Assembly (NCBI GenBank): GCA_004551905.1
Contig: SFPL01000048.1
Span: 1 to 15,176 of the forward strand
Reading direction: 5' to 3'
DNA: 15,176 nt
Source of the DNA: Lentisphaeraceae bacterium
Lineage (GTDB): Bacteria > Verrucomicrobiota > Kiritimatiellia > RFP12 > UBA1067
Below the pieces are notes generated by a model that did not search any database, was not told where the DNA came from, and saw only the letters and a list, made by a program, of their open reading frames with translations. This document shows positions 1 to 5,870 of this stretch, in pieces (positions within the stretch are counted from its first letter, which is position 1; every line of letters starts with the position of its first letter). Made by a program: the position numbers and the translations under genes.

Positions 1-154
1 GAGCGTGAGATTACGGTGCGGACGAAATCGAGGTGGTGGCGGAGGCTGATGAAATGGACGGGGGAAAGTGACTGGAAACGGGGCGGGGACCGAGGCGGGA
101 AACGAGGCGGGGAAAGAGACGAGGGCGGGGGAGAAGAGCCGTGCGCGGCCAAGG

Positions 155-223
155 GAGCGGCGGGGTAGAAGCGCCATGGGAGCAACGGGGTAAAAGCGAC
201 GAGAGAGCGGCGGGGTAGAAGCG
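155..223. repeat. 25-bp tandem repeat, three copies
   Basis: Copies of GAGCGGCGGGGTAGAAGCG start at 155, 180 and 205. The first and third are identical over 19 bp; the middle one differs at three positions (GAGCAACGGGGTAAAAGCG). Six variable bases separate the 19-bp cores, so the period is exactly 25 bp. The period is not a multiple of three and the plus-strand unit can contain TAG, so this is not a coding repeat. Variable spacers of 6 bp rule out a CRISPR array. It could be a row of protein-binding sites or a minisatellite. Confidence 0.85.
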
Positions 224-265
224 AAGGCGGCAGATAGTGGCGAGGCGTATTTGCGTATTATCGTA

Positions 266-271
266 ATTATG
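266..271 (-). promoter_or_regulatory. Possible leftward extended -10
   Basis: The minus strand reads TGGCATAAT, an extended -10 of the TGn-type seen at three other promoters in this window. It is followed by a second AT-rich hexamer and ATACGC (GATAATACGC), echoing the TATAATACGC of the hom and rsgA promoters. No -35 is recognisable. It would drive a gene lying left of the window. Weak call, because AT-rich patches produce such matches by chance. Confidence 0.3.
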
Positions 272-323
272 CCAATATTTGCGAGGTATATTTATGTCGA
301 GCGGATCCGAGTTTGCGTTGACA

Positions 324-378
324 GCGTTGGCGTCGAGCTACACCGCGTTGGCGTCGAACCGCGCCGCGTTGGCGTCGA
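324..378. repeat. 21-bp tandem repeat across a stop codon
   Basis: GCGTTGGCGTCGA recurs at 324, 345 and 366, a 21-bp period. Read on the minus strand it encodes the heptads LDANAAR and FDANAV-stop, and past the stop the same frame continues LDANAVN. The repeat therefore forms the last residues of the TatD-type hydrolase and carries on beyond its TAG at 338-340. Confidence 0.85.
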
Positions 379-1012
379 GCTGCGCGGCAAGCACGTCGGC
401 GGGGACGCCGCGGAGGCGCGCGACCGCCGCGACAATCTCGCCGATGCCCAGCCCGGTCTCCGTCGGCGCGGTGCGGTCGGTCTCGGCCAGCAGGTGATCG
501 GCGGGGACCGACTTCACGAGCTCGCGGTAGTTGACCGCGTGGTCGTTGAGCACCGCCGGGCCGACGGACACGAAGCCGTTGAGCGCGAAGATGTCGGGCA
601 GGAGTCCGCCGCTCCGCGAAAAGCCGTGGAAGACGAACGCGGGAATCGCGGGCGAAAACTCCGCCGCCGCCTTCACCACCTCGCCCCAGCACTTCGCGCC
701 GTGGAGGACGACCGGGCGGCGCAGTTCCGCCGCGAGCGCGAGCTGCGCACGAAACGCCTCGCGCATCGCGTCCGGAATCGTCCGCACCTTGAGCCGGTCA
801 AGCCCAATCTCGCCCACGCCGGCGGCGGGGTTGGCGACGAGCCGCGCCCTGAGGCGCCCGAGCCAACCGTCTTCCGCGGCGGTTCCGTCCAGGAACGCCC
901 ACGGGTGGACGCCGAAGAACGCCATGTCGCCTTCGCCGGGCTCGCCGCCGAACGGCTCGCAGACAAAGTGCCGGTCCGCGCCCGTCCGGCAGTGGCAGTG
1001 GGCGTCGGTCAT
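338..1012 (-). CDS. TatD-family metal-dependent hydrolase
   Basis: A 224-residue protein of the TatD metal-dependent hydrolase family (TIM barrel; members are DNases or other hydrolases). The metal-site residues can be followed: H5 and H7 in the N-terminal DAHCHC, E68 in GEIGLD, H104 in VVLHG, H129 in FVFHGFS, and D179 in ETDRTAP. It is somewhat shorter than the usual 250-260 residues. The ATG at 1012 was chosen because it places the HxH motif at the N-terminus as the family requires and forms an ATGA overlap with the coaC stop, implying translational coupling. A longer open frame to 1336 reads arginine-rich and antisense-like. The C-terminus (LDANAARFDANAV) is built from a 21-bp DNA repeat. 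The substrate cannot be told from sequence; last gene of the hom operon. Confidence 0.85.
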   Translation of the reverse strand: MTDAHCHCRTGADRHFVCEPFGGEPGEGDMAFFGVHPWAFLDGTAAEDGWLGRLRARLVANPAAGVGEIGLDRLKVRTIPDAMREAFRAQLALAAELRRPVVLHGAKCWGEVVKAAAEFSPAIPAFVFHGFSRSGGLLPDIFALNGFVSVGPAVLNDHAVNYRELVKSVPADHLLAETDRTAPTETGLGIGEIVAAVARLRGVPADVLAAQLDANAARFDANAV

Positions 1013-1536
1013 GACGCCGCGAGCGCGGCGAAGATCTCCGCCGGCTCGGCCATGCGGCCGAGGCCGACCGTGCCGCAGGCGAGTTCTCCGGTGCCGGGGA
1101 CGAGGACCTTCACGCCCCGCGCGCCGAGGGCGGAGATGTTCTCCTGCGTGACCGGGCTCTCCCACATGCCGTCGTTCATCGCCGGCGCCACCGCGACCGG
1201 CGCGCGCGTCGCGAGGAGCGTGGAAGTGAGGAGGTTGTCCGCGATGCCGTGGCGCAGCTTCGCCAGCGTGTTCGCGCTCGCCGGCGCGACGACCACGAGG
1301 TCGCAGTCCGCGAGCGAGATGTGCTCCGGCCGCCATTCGACGGGACGGTCGAACTCCTCTATGTAGACGGGGTTCCTCGAAAGCGTCTGGAAGGTAAGCG
1401 GCGCGACGAACCTGGTCGCGGCGGGCGTCATCACGACGCGCACCTCGTCGCCGTTCTTCACGAACAGGCGCACCAGCTCCGCGGCCTTGTACGCCGCGAT
1501 CGAACCGGTGACGCCGAGAAGGATCCTCCTGCCCAT
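1009..1536 (-). CDS. coaC: Phosphopantothenoylcysteine decarboxylase (CoaC domain only)
   Basis: A 175-residue flavoprotein of the HFCD family. It should decarboxylate 4'-phospho-N-pantothenoylcysteine to 4'-phosphopantetheine in coenzyme A synthesis, in the cytoplasm with FMN. Visible: the N-terminal GVTGSIAAYKA FMN-binding start; H72 in RPEHISLAD, the position of the catalytic His; APASANTLAKL; the PAMN motif at 118-121; and C154 in ELACGTVGLGRMAEP, the substrate-clamp region. These separate it from UbiX-type flavoproteins. Most bacteria fuse this domain to the CoaB synthetase as CoaBC. Here the frame stops right after the CoaC domain and no CoaB follows, so CoaB must lie elsewhere. The ATG at 1536 is preceded by AAAGGGG. 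It follows rpe by 17 bp and overlaps the next gene by 4 bp. Confidence 0.88.
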   Translation of the reverse strand: MGRRILLGVTGSIAAYKAAELVRLFVKNGDEVRVVMTPAATRFVAPLTFQTLSRNPVYIEEFDRPVEWRPEHISLADCDLVVVAPASANTLAKLRHGIADNLLTSTLLATRAPVAVAPAMNDGMWESPVTQENISALGARGVKVLVPGTGELACGTVGLGRMAEPAEIFAALAAS

Positions 1537-1553
1537 GTCCAGTCCCCTTTCCG

Positions 1554-2216
1554 CTACTGCCCGACCGCCGCGGCGATCCGCCGCCGGAGATCGTCGACCG
1601 CCGCCTTCATGTCCGCCTGCGCGAAGAGGTAGGAGCCGGCGACAAACCGATTCGCGCCCGCCTTCGCGGCAAGCGGAATCGTCTCCGCGTTGCCGCCGCC
1701 ATCGATCATGATGTCCAGGTTGGGGCGCCGCTCGCGCAGCCACGCGACCTTGGGCAAGCACTCGGCGATGAACTTCTGCCCGCCGTAGCCGGGGTGCACG
1801 GTCATCACCAGCGCCTCGTCCACTTCATCCAGGTAGGGAAGGAGTATCTCCACCGGCGTCTCGGGATTGAGGACAATCGCCGGCTTCGCGCCGAGCGCGC
1901 GGATGCGACTGAGCTCGCGGTGGAGGTCGCAGTCGGCCTCGACGTGGAGCTGGACCGTCTGGGCGCCGGCCTTGACGAACTTCTCGAGGTAGAGGTCGGG
2001 ACGGGACATCATCAGGTGGACATTGCGGTAGAAGCCCGGGCAGGTCCTGCGGCAGAAGTCGACGACCGACGGACCGAAGGACATGTTCGGCACGAAGTGC
2101 GGGTCCATGATGTCGAGGTGGATGGCGTCCGCGCCCGACGCCTCCGCGCGCCGGAGCTCGTCGGCGAGATGGCCGAGGTCCGCGGCGAGGAACGAGGGCA
2201 GGATGTCGAACTTCAT
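1554..2216 (-). CDS. rpe: Ribulose-phosphate 3-epimerase
   Basis: A 220-residue TIM-barrel enzyme interconverting ribulose 5-phosphate and xylulose 5-phosphate in the pentose phosphate pathway. Family marks: ILPSFLAADLGHL near the start (usually SILSADF); H33 and D35 in IHLDIMDPHFVPN; H67 in NVHLMM; VHPGYGGQKF at 140-149, the phosphate-loop region; and D172 in MIDGGGN. H33, D35, H67 and D172 are the expected metal and acid-base residues. Length is normal for Rpe. Its ATG overlaps the stop of the preceding synthetase gene as TGATG, so translation is probably coupled. A related hexulose-phosphate epimerase cannot be fully excluded, but every catalytic position fits Rpe. Confidence 0.92.
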   Translation of the reverse strand: MKFDILPSFLAADLGHLADELRRAEASGADAIHLDIMDPHFVPNMSFGPSVVDFCRRTCPGFYRNVHLMMSRPDLYLEKFVKAGAQTVQLHVEADCDLHRELSRIRALGAKPAIVLNPETPVEILLPYLDEVDEALVMTVHPGYGGQKFIAECLPKVAWLRERRPNLDIMIDGGGNAETIPLAAKAGANRFVAGSYLFAQADMKAAVDDLRRRIAAAVGQ

Positions 2217-4501
2217 CACAGCATGTTCCTCATGATCTTGCCGGAGACGGTCTTGGGGAGTTCGTCGCGGAAGACCACGATGCGCGGGTACTTGTACGGC
2301 GCGGTGTGGGTCTTCACGTAGTCCTGAATCTCCTTCTTGAGCTCCTCGGTCCCCTCCTTGCCCTTCACGAGCTTGATCGTCGCCTTGACCACCTGGCCGC
2401 GCACCGGGTCGGGCGCGGCGCTGACGCCGCACTCGATGACGTAGGGCAGCTCCATGATCACGTTCTCGATCTCGAACGGGCCGATGCGGTAGCCGGAGGA
2501 CTTGATGACGTCGTCGGCGCGGCCGACGTAGTGGTAGTATCCGTCCTCATCCTTCCACGCCACGTCGCCGGTGTGGTAGCAGCCGTGGCGCCACGCGTCG
2601 GCCGTCTTCTCCTCGTCCTTGTAGTAGCCGATGAAGATGCCGGGATGCGGATCGGAGCGCGGCGTCCTGACGACGATCTCGCCGTGCTCGCCGGCGGGGA
2701 CGGAGTGTCCCTCGGCGTCCACGAGGTCGATGCCGTAGTCTGGGATCGGCTTGCCCATCGCGCCCGGCTTGATCTCGTCGCCGAAGAGCGTGCCCAGCGC
2801 GCAGGTGGTCTCGGTCTGGCCGAAGCCCTCGTAGATGGAAAGCCCAGTAGCACGCTTAAACTGGGTGAACACCTCGGGGTTCAGCGCCTCGCCCGCGGTC
2901 GTCGCGTGGCGGACGGACGAGAAGTCGTACTTCGAGATGTCTTCCTTGATGAGCATGCGGTACATCGTCGGCGGAGCGCAGAAGGTGGTGATGCCGTACT
3001 TCGCGAACATCGGCAGGATCGTCTCCGCGTGGAAGCGCGAGAAGTCGTAGACGAAGAGCGCCCCCTCGCACATCCACTGCCCGTAGAACTTGCCCCAGCT
3101 CGCCTTAGCCCAGCCGGTCTCGGAGATGGTGAAGTGGAGGCCGTCGCGCTCCACCTGGTGCCAGTACTTGGCGGTCACGAAGTGGCCGAGGCCGTAGAGG
3201 TGGCTGTGGAGCGCCATCTTCGGGTAGCCGGTCGTGCCGCTGGTGAAGAACATGAGCATCGGGTCCTTGCCGCCGGGCGAGTCGGGGCTCCTGCCATAGA
3301 CGCGCGAGAAGCCCACGTACTCCCGGTCGAAGCTACGCCAGCCCTCGCGGTCGCCGTTGACGATCATCCTGAGAAGCGGCTTCCGCGAGGGATCCTCCTT
3401 CGCGAGCTCCGCCTCGGCGAGCTCCGCCTGGTGCGCGACGTCCCCGTCCGCCGTGCAGACGAACGCCTTCACGTCCGCCGCCTTGAAGCGGTAGGTGAGG
3501 TCGTGGACGAGCAGCTGGCTCACGGCGGGGATCACGATCGCCCCAACCTTATGGAGCGCGAGCGCGGCGGGCCAGTACTGCCAGTGGCGCTTCAGCACGA
3601 AGAGCACCTTGTCGCCCTTGCCGATGCCGAGAGACTTGAAGTAGTTCGCCATCTGGTTGGAGATGTCGCTGATCTCGCGGAAGGTGAAGCGGCGCTCGGT
3701 GAAGTGGTCGCTCACGTGCAGCATCGCGAGCTTGTCCGGGTACTTCGCCGCAATCGCGTCGATGACGTCGAAGGCGAAGTTGAAGCGCTCGGTGTTTTTG
3801 AACCTGACGTGCTCGAGGTGGCCCGATTCGCTCTCCTCCGTCTCGACGAAGCGGTCGACAATGAGCGGCACCTTGGAGTGCCGCGGGCGCACGGTCTCGA
3901 GCCCGAGGTGGCTGTCGCCGTCCTCGCCGGCCATCACCATTGCGAGGAAGGTGACGCCGTTCGGGTCTGTCGCCATCATCCCGTGCGGCGTCGAGGACCG
4001 GTAGTAGATCGAGTCGCCCTCGTTGAGCTCCTCGACGTGCTCGCCGACGCGGATCTTCATCGAGCCCTTGAGGACGATGTCGAACTCCTGTCCGGCGTGG
4101 GTCGTGGTGGAGATCGGCTTGTCGAGGAGGTCGGGGTCGTACTTGTAGGTCACCCAGTAGGGCGTGCCGAGCCGGTTCTGGAACATCGCCGCCTGGTTGC
4201 GGATGTCCATGTGCGACTCGTGCGCGGTGAGCGGGCCCTGCCCCGCGCGCGTCACCTCGTAGCCGGAGAGGTGCGCCGAGTGGCCCTTCAGAAGCGCGTT
4301 GATGTCGATACCGAAGGCGATCGCGCACTGGTGGAGGAAGTTGAAGGTCGGGTCGACCGCGCCCGACTCGACGGCCTTGTACTCGTCGACGGAGACCTCG
4401 GTCTTCTCCGCCATCTGCTCGACGGAGTAGCCGATTATCTCGCGCATCTCGCGGATGCGCGAGGCCATGTCCTGGAGGCGTTCTGCCGCGCTTGTGTCCA
4501 T
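2216..4501 (-). CDS. XRE-cupin-acyl-CoA synthetase fusion protein
   Basis: A 761-residue three-part protein. Residues 12-70 form an XRE-type helix-turn-helix (REMREIIGYSVEQMAEKTEVS). Residues 130-195 form a cupin with HAGQEFDIVLKGSMKI and the TPHGM metal-site region. Residues 240-761 form an AMP-binding (ANL) acyl-CoA synthetase: FFTSGTTGYPK at 418-428, YEGFGQTE at 557-564, YHTGD at 642-646, hinge DDVIKSSGYRIGP, and catalytic K755 in PKTVSGKIMR. The WAKASWGKFYGQW stretch resembles the medium-chain ACSM group. It should activate a carboxylic acid to its CoA ester; substrate unknown. I chose the ATG at 4501 over an in-frame GTG at 4510 because GAGGTGG lies 5 nt upstream of it, overlapping the hom stop. 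The regulator-like N-terminus may sense the substrate or product. Confidence 0.88.
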   Translation of the reverse strand: MDTSAAERLQDMASRIREMREIIGYSVEQMAEKTEVSVDEYKAVESGAVDPTFNFLHQCAIAFGIDINALLKGHSAHLSGYEVTRAGQGPLTAHESHMDIRNQAAMFQNRLGTPYWVTYKYDPDLLDKPISTTTHAGQEFDIVLKGSMKIRVGEHVEELNEGDSIYYRSSTPHGMMATDPNGVTFLAMVMAGEDGDSHLGLETVRPRHSKVPLIVDRFVETEESESGHLEHVRFKNTERFNFAFDVIDAIAAKYPDKLAMLHVSDHFTERRFTFREISDISNQMANYFKSLGIGKGDKVLFVLKRHWQYWPAALALHKVGAIVIPAVSQLLVHDLTYRFKAADVKAFVCTADGDVAHQAELAEAELAKEDPSRKPLLRMIVNGDREGWRSFDREYVGFSRVYGRSPDSPGGKDPMLMFFTSGTTGYPKMALHSHLYGLGHFVTAKYWHQVERDGLHFTISETGWAKASWGKFYGQWMCEGALFVYDFSRFHAETILPMFAKYGITTFCAPPTMYRMLIKEDISKYDFSSVRHATTAGEALNPEVFTQFKRATGLSIYEGFGQTETTCALGTLFGDEIKPGAMGKPIPDYGIDLVDAEGHSVPAGEHGEIVVRTPRSDPHPGIFIGYYKDEEKTADAWRHGCYHTGDVAWKDEDGYYHYVGRADDVIKSSGYRIGPFEIENVIMELPYVIECGVSAAPDPVRGQVVKATIKLVKGKEGTEELKKEIQDYVKTHTAPYKYPRIVVFRDELPKTVSGKIMRNML

Positions 4502-4506
4502 AGCTT

Positions 4507-4513
4507 CCACCTC
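4507..4513 (-). promoter_or_regulatory. Ribosome binding site that sets the synthetase start
   Basis: On the minus strand GAGGTGG overlaps the TGA of hom and ends 5 nt before the ATG at 4501. The alternative GTG start at 4510 lies inside this sequence and has no site of its own, so the ATG is preferred. Confidence 0.7.
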
Positions 4514-5807
4514 ACAGCACCCTGAGCTTCACCGGCTCCTCGCCGGCAACGCCGCTCTCGCGGATCTCGTCAAGCGCGGCGTCCAGGGCGGACGCCTTCG
4601 CGCGGTGGGTCATCGCCACCACCGGCACCGGTTCCTTGCCCTCGCGCGCGCCCTTCTGGGAAAGCGCCGAGATCGACACCCCGTGCCGCCCGAGCGCCGC
4701 GGCGACCGCGCCGATCACGCCGGGACGGTCCTCCAGCATGAAGCGCAGGTAGAACTTCGAGGCGATGTCGCCCGCCGCGCGCAGCGCCACCCTGCCCTCG
4801 GCGTAGGTCGGCACGGCGCGCTGGTAGCGCGTCTCGCCGTGGGCGAGGTTGCGCGCGATGTCGCCGATGTCGCCGATCACCGTCGAGGCGGTCGGCTCGC
4901 GCCCGGCGCCGCGGCCGTAGTACATCGTGCGGTCGGAGAGGTCGCCCTTGACCATCGCCGCGTTGAAGGCGTCGTTCACGCCCGCGAGCATGTGATCGAG
5001 CGGGATGAGCGTCGGGTGCACCCCGACCTCCACCTCGTCGCCCTCCTTCGCCACCACCGCCAGCAGCTTGATGCGGTAGCCGAGGTCGGCGGCGAACTTC
5101 ACGTCCATGCCGGAGAGGCCGCGGATGCCCTCGACCTGCACCTGGTCGAACTGCGGCTGGAAGCCGTAGGCGAGCGCGGAGAGGATGCAGGCCTTGTGGG
5201 CGGTGTCGAAGCCGTCGATGTCGAGGGACGGGTTCGCCTCCGCGTAGCCGAGGCGCTGCGCGTCCTTCAGCACCTCGTCGAACGGCAGCCCCTCGCGCTC
5301 CATCCGGGTGAGGATGTAGTTGCAGGTGCCGTTGAGGATGCCGTAAATGGACTCGATCTCGTTGCCCGAGAGCCCCTCGCGCAGGACGCGGATGATCGGG
5401 ATGCCGCCGCCGACGGAGGCGCCGAAGTAGATGTCGACCCCGGACTTCTCCGCCGCGTCGAAGATCTCGCGCCCGAACTCGGCAAGCAGCTTCTTGTTCG
5501 CCGTCACCACGCACTTCTTCGCGGCCAGCGCGGCGAGAACGAGCTTCTTCGCGATGCCGGTGCCGCCGATGGTCTCGACCACGATGTCGACCGACGGGTC
5601 GGCGACGACCGACTCCGCGTCGGTGGTGAGGACGTCCGCCGGGACTGCGACGCCGCGGTCGGTGGTGATGTCGAGGTCGGCCACTTTTCTAAGGACGATA
5701 TCCACCCCCAGCCGCCGCGCCATCACTTCACGATGCGCCAAGAGCCCGCCGGCGACTCCCGCGCCGACGGTCCCGAAACCGAGTATGCCAACTCCAATCT
5801 GCTTCAT
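4512..5807 (-). CDS. hom: Homoserine dehydrogenase with C-terminal ACT domain
   Basis: A 431-residue monofunctional homoserine dehydrogenase reducing aspartate semialdehyde to homoserine for threonine, methionine and isoleucine synthesis. The Rossmann start GILGFGTVGAGVA lies at residues 7-19, followed by VETIGG and VTANKKLLAE at 101-110, then the catalytic signature around YAEANPSLDIDGFDTAHK (189-205), with E190 and K205 at the expected active-site positions. Residues about 351-420 (FYLRFMLEDRPGVIGAVAAAL) form an ACT domain, normally the site of threonine feedback. No aspartokinase domain is present. Length is standard. It is the first gene of a five-gene minus-strand run, with AAAGGGG 3 nt before the ATG and an extended -10 about 30 bp upstream. 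Confidence 0.96.
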   Translation of the reverse strand: MKQIGVGILGFGTVGAGVAGGLLAHREVMARRLGVDIVLRKVADLDITTDRGVAVPADVLTTDAESVVADPSVDIVVETIGGTGIAKKLVLAALAAKKCVVTANKKLLAEFGREIFDAAEKSGVDIYFGASVGGGIPIIRVLREGLSGNEIESIYGILNGTCNYILTRMEREGLPFDEVLKDAQRLGYAEANPSLDIDGFDTAHKACILSALAYGFQPQFDQVQVEGIRGLSGMDVKFAADLGYRIKLLAVVAKEGDEVEVGVHPTLIPLDHMLAGVNDAFNAAMVKGDLSDRTMYYGRGAGREPTASTVIGDIGDIARNLAHGETRYQRAVPTYAEGRVALRAAGDIASKFYLRFMLEDRPGVIGAVAAALGRHGVSISALSQKGAREGKEPVPVVAMTHRAKASALDAALDEIRESGVAGEEPVKLRVL

Positions 5808-5835
5808 ATACCCCTTTCTTCAGATATAAATGCGT

Positions 5836-5841
5836 ATTATA
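5836..5841 (-). promoter_or_regulatory. hom operon promoter (-10)
   Basis: The minus strand reads TGATATAATACGC, a perfect TATAAT in an extended TGn context, giving a predicted 5' leader of about 20 nt before the hom ATG at 5807. The expected -35 window (5859-5864) reads CCGCAC, not a -35 consensus. It lies inside a perfect palindrome, so an upstream-bound protein may matter. Confidence 0.7.
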
Positions 5842-5858
5842 TCACAAATCGGCGCATC

Positions 5859-5870
5859 GTGCGGCCGCAC
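5859..5870. promoter_or_regulatory. 12-bp palindrome at the hom -35 position
   Basis: GTGCGGCCGCAC is a perfect 12-bp palindrome lying between the stop codon of the giant gene (5871-5873) and the hom -10, covering exactly where the -35 should be. It could be an operator for hom. As RNA it gives only a 4-bp stem with a 4-nt loop and no T-run follows, so it is a poor intrinsic terminator. Confidence 0.45.

Larger units (their letters stand above)
1..337. other. Gene-free, purine-rich G-tract region
   Basis: No convincing gene lies here. The plus strand of 1-240 is strongly purine-rich with very few T residues. It carries G-tracts at 60-64, 80-83, 85-88, 97-99, 109-112, 123-125 and 127-131, dense enough to make a G-quadruplex with long loops conceivable. 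A related motif, CGAGGCGGG followed by G or A, recurs at 91 and 103. The 25-bp tandem repeat at 155-223 is listed separately. Positions 241-300 switch to AT-rich DNA with promoter-like sequence. No intrinsic terminator with a clear T-run is visible after the hydrolase gene that ends at 338. Confidence 0.6.

Noticed and set aside
1..177. Minus-strand frame open from an ATG at 177 to the window edge
   Set aside because: No ribosome site; proline- and arginine-rich product of low complexity explained by the polypurine DNA.
155..223. CRISPR-like array
   Set aside because: Cores of 19 bp with 6-bp spacers are far too short, and no cas gene is present.
318..323. TTGACA matching a -35 on the plus strand
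   Set aside because: No -10 at suitable spacing and no plus-strand gene follows.
251..1366. Plus-strand open frame of 371 codons
   Set aside because: Antisense shadow of the hydrolase and coaC genes; no recognisable domain, and repeats at its start reflect the 21-bp repeat of the hydrolase end.
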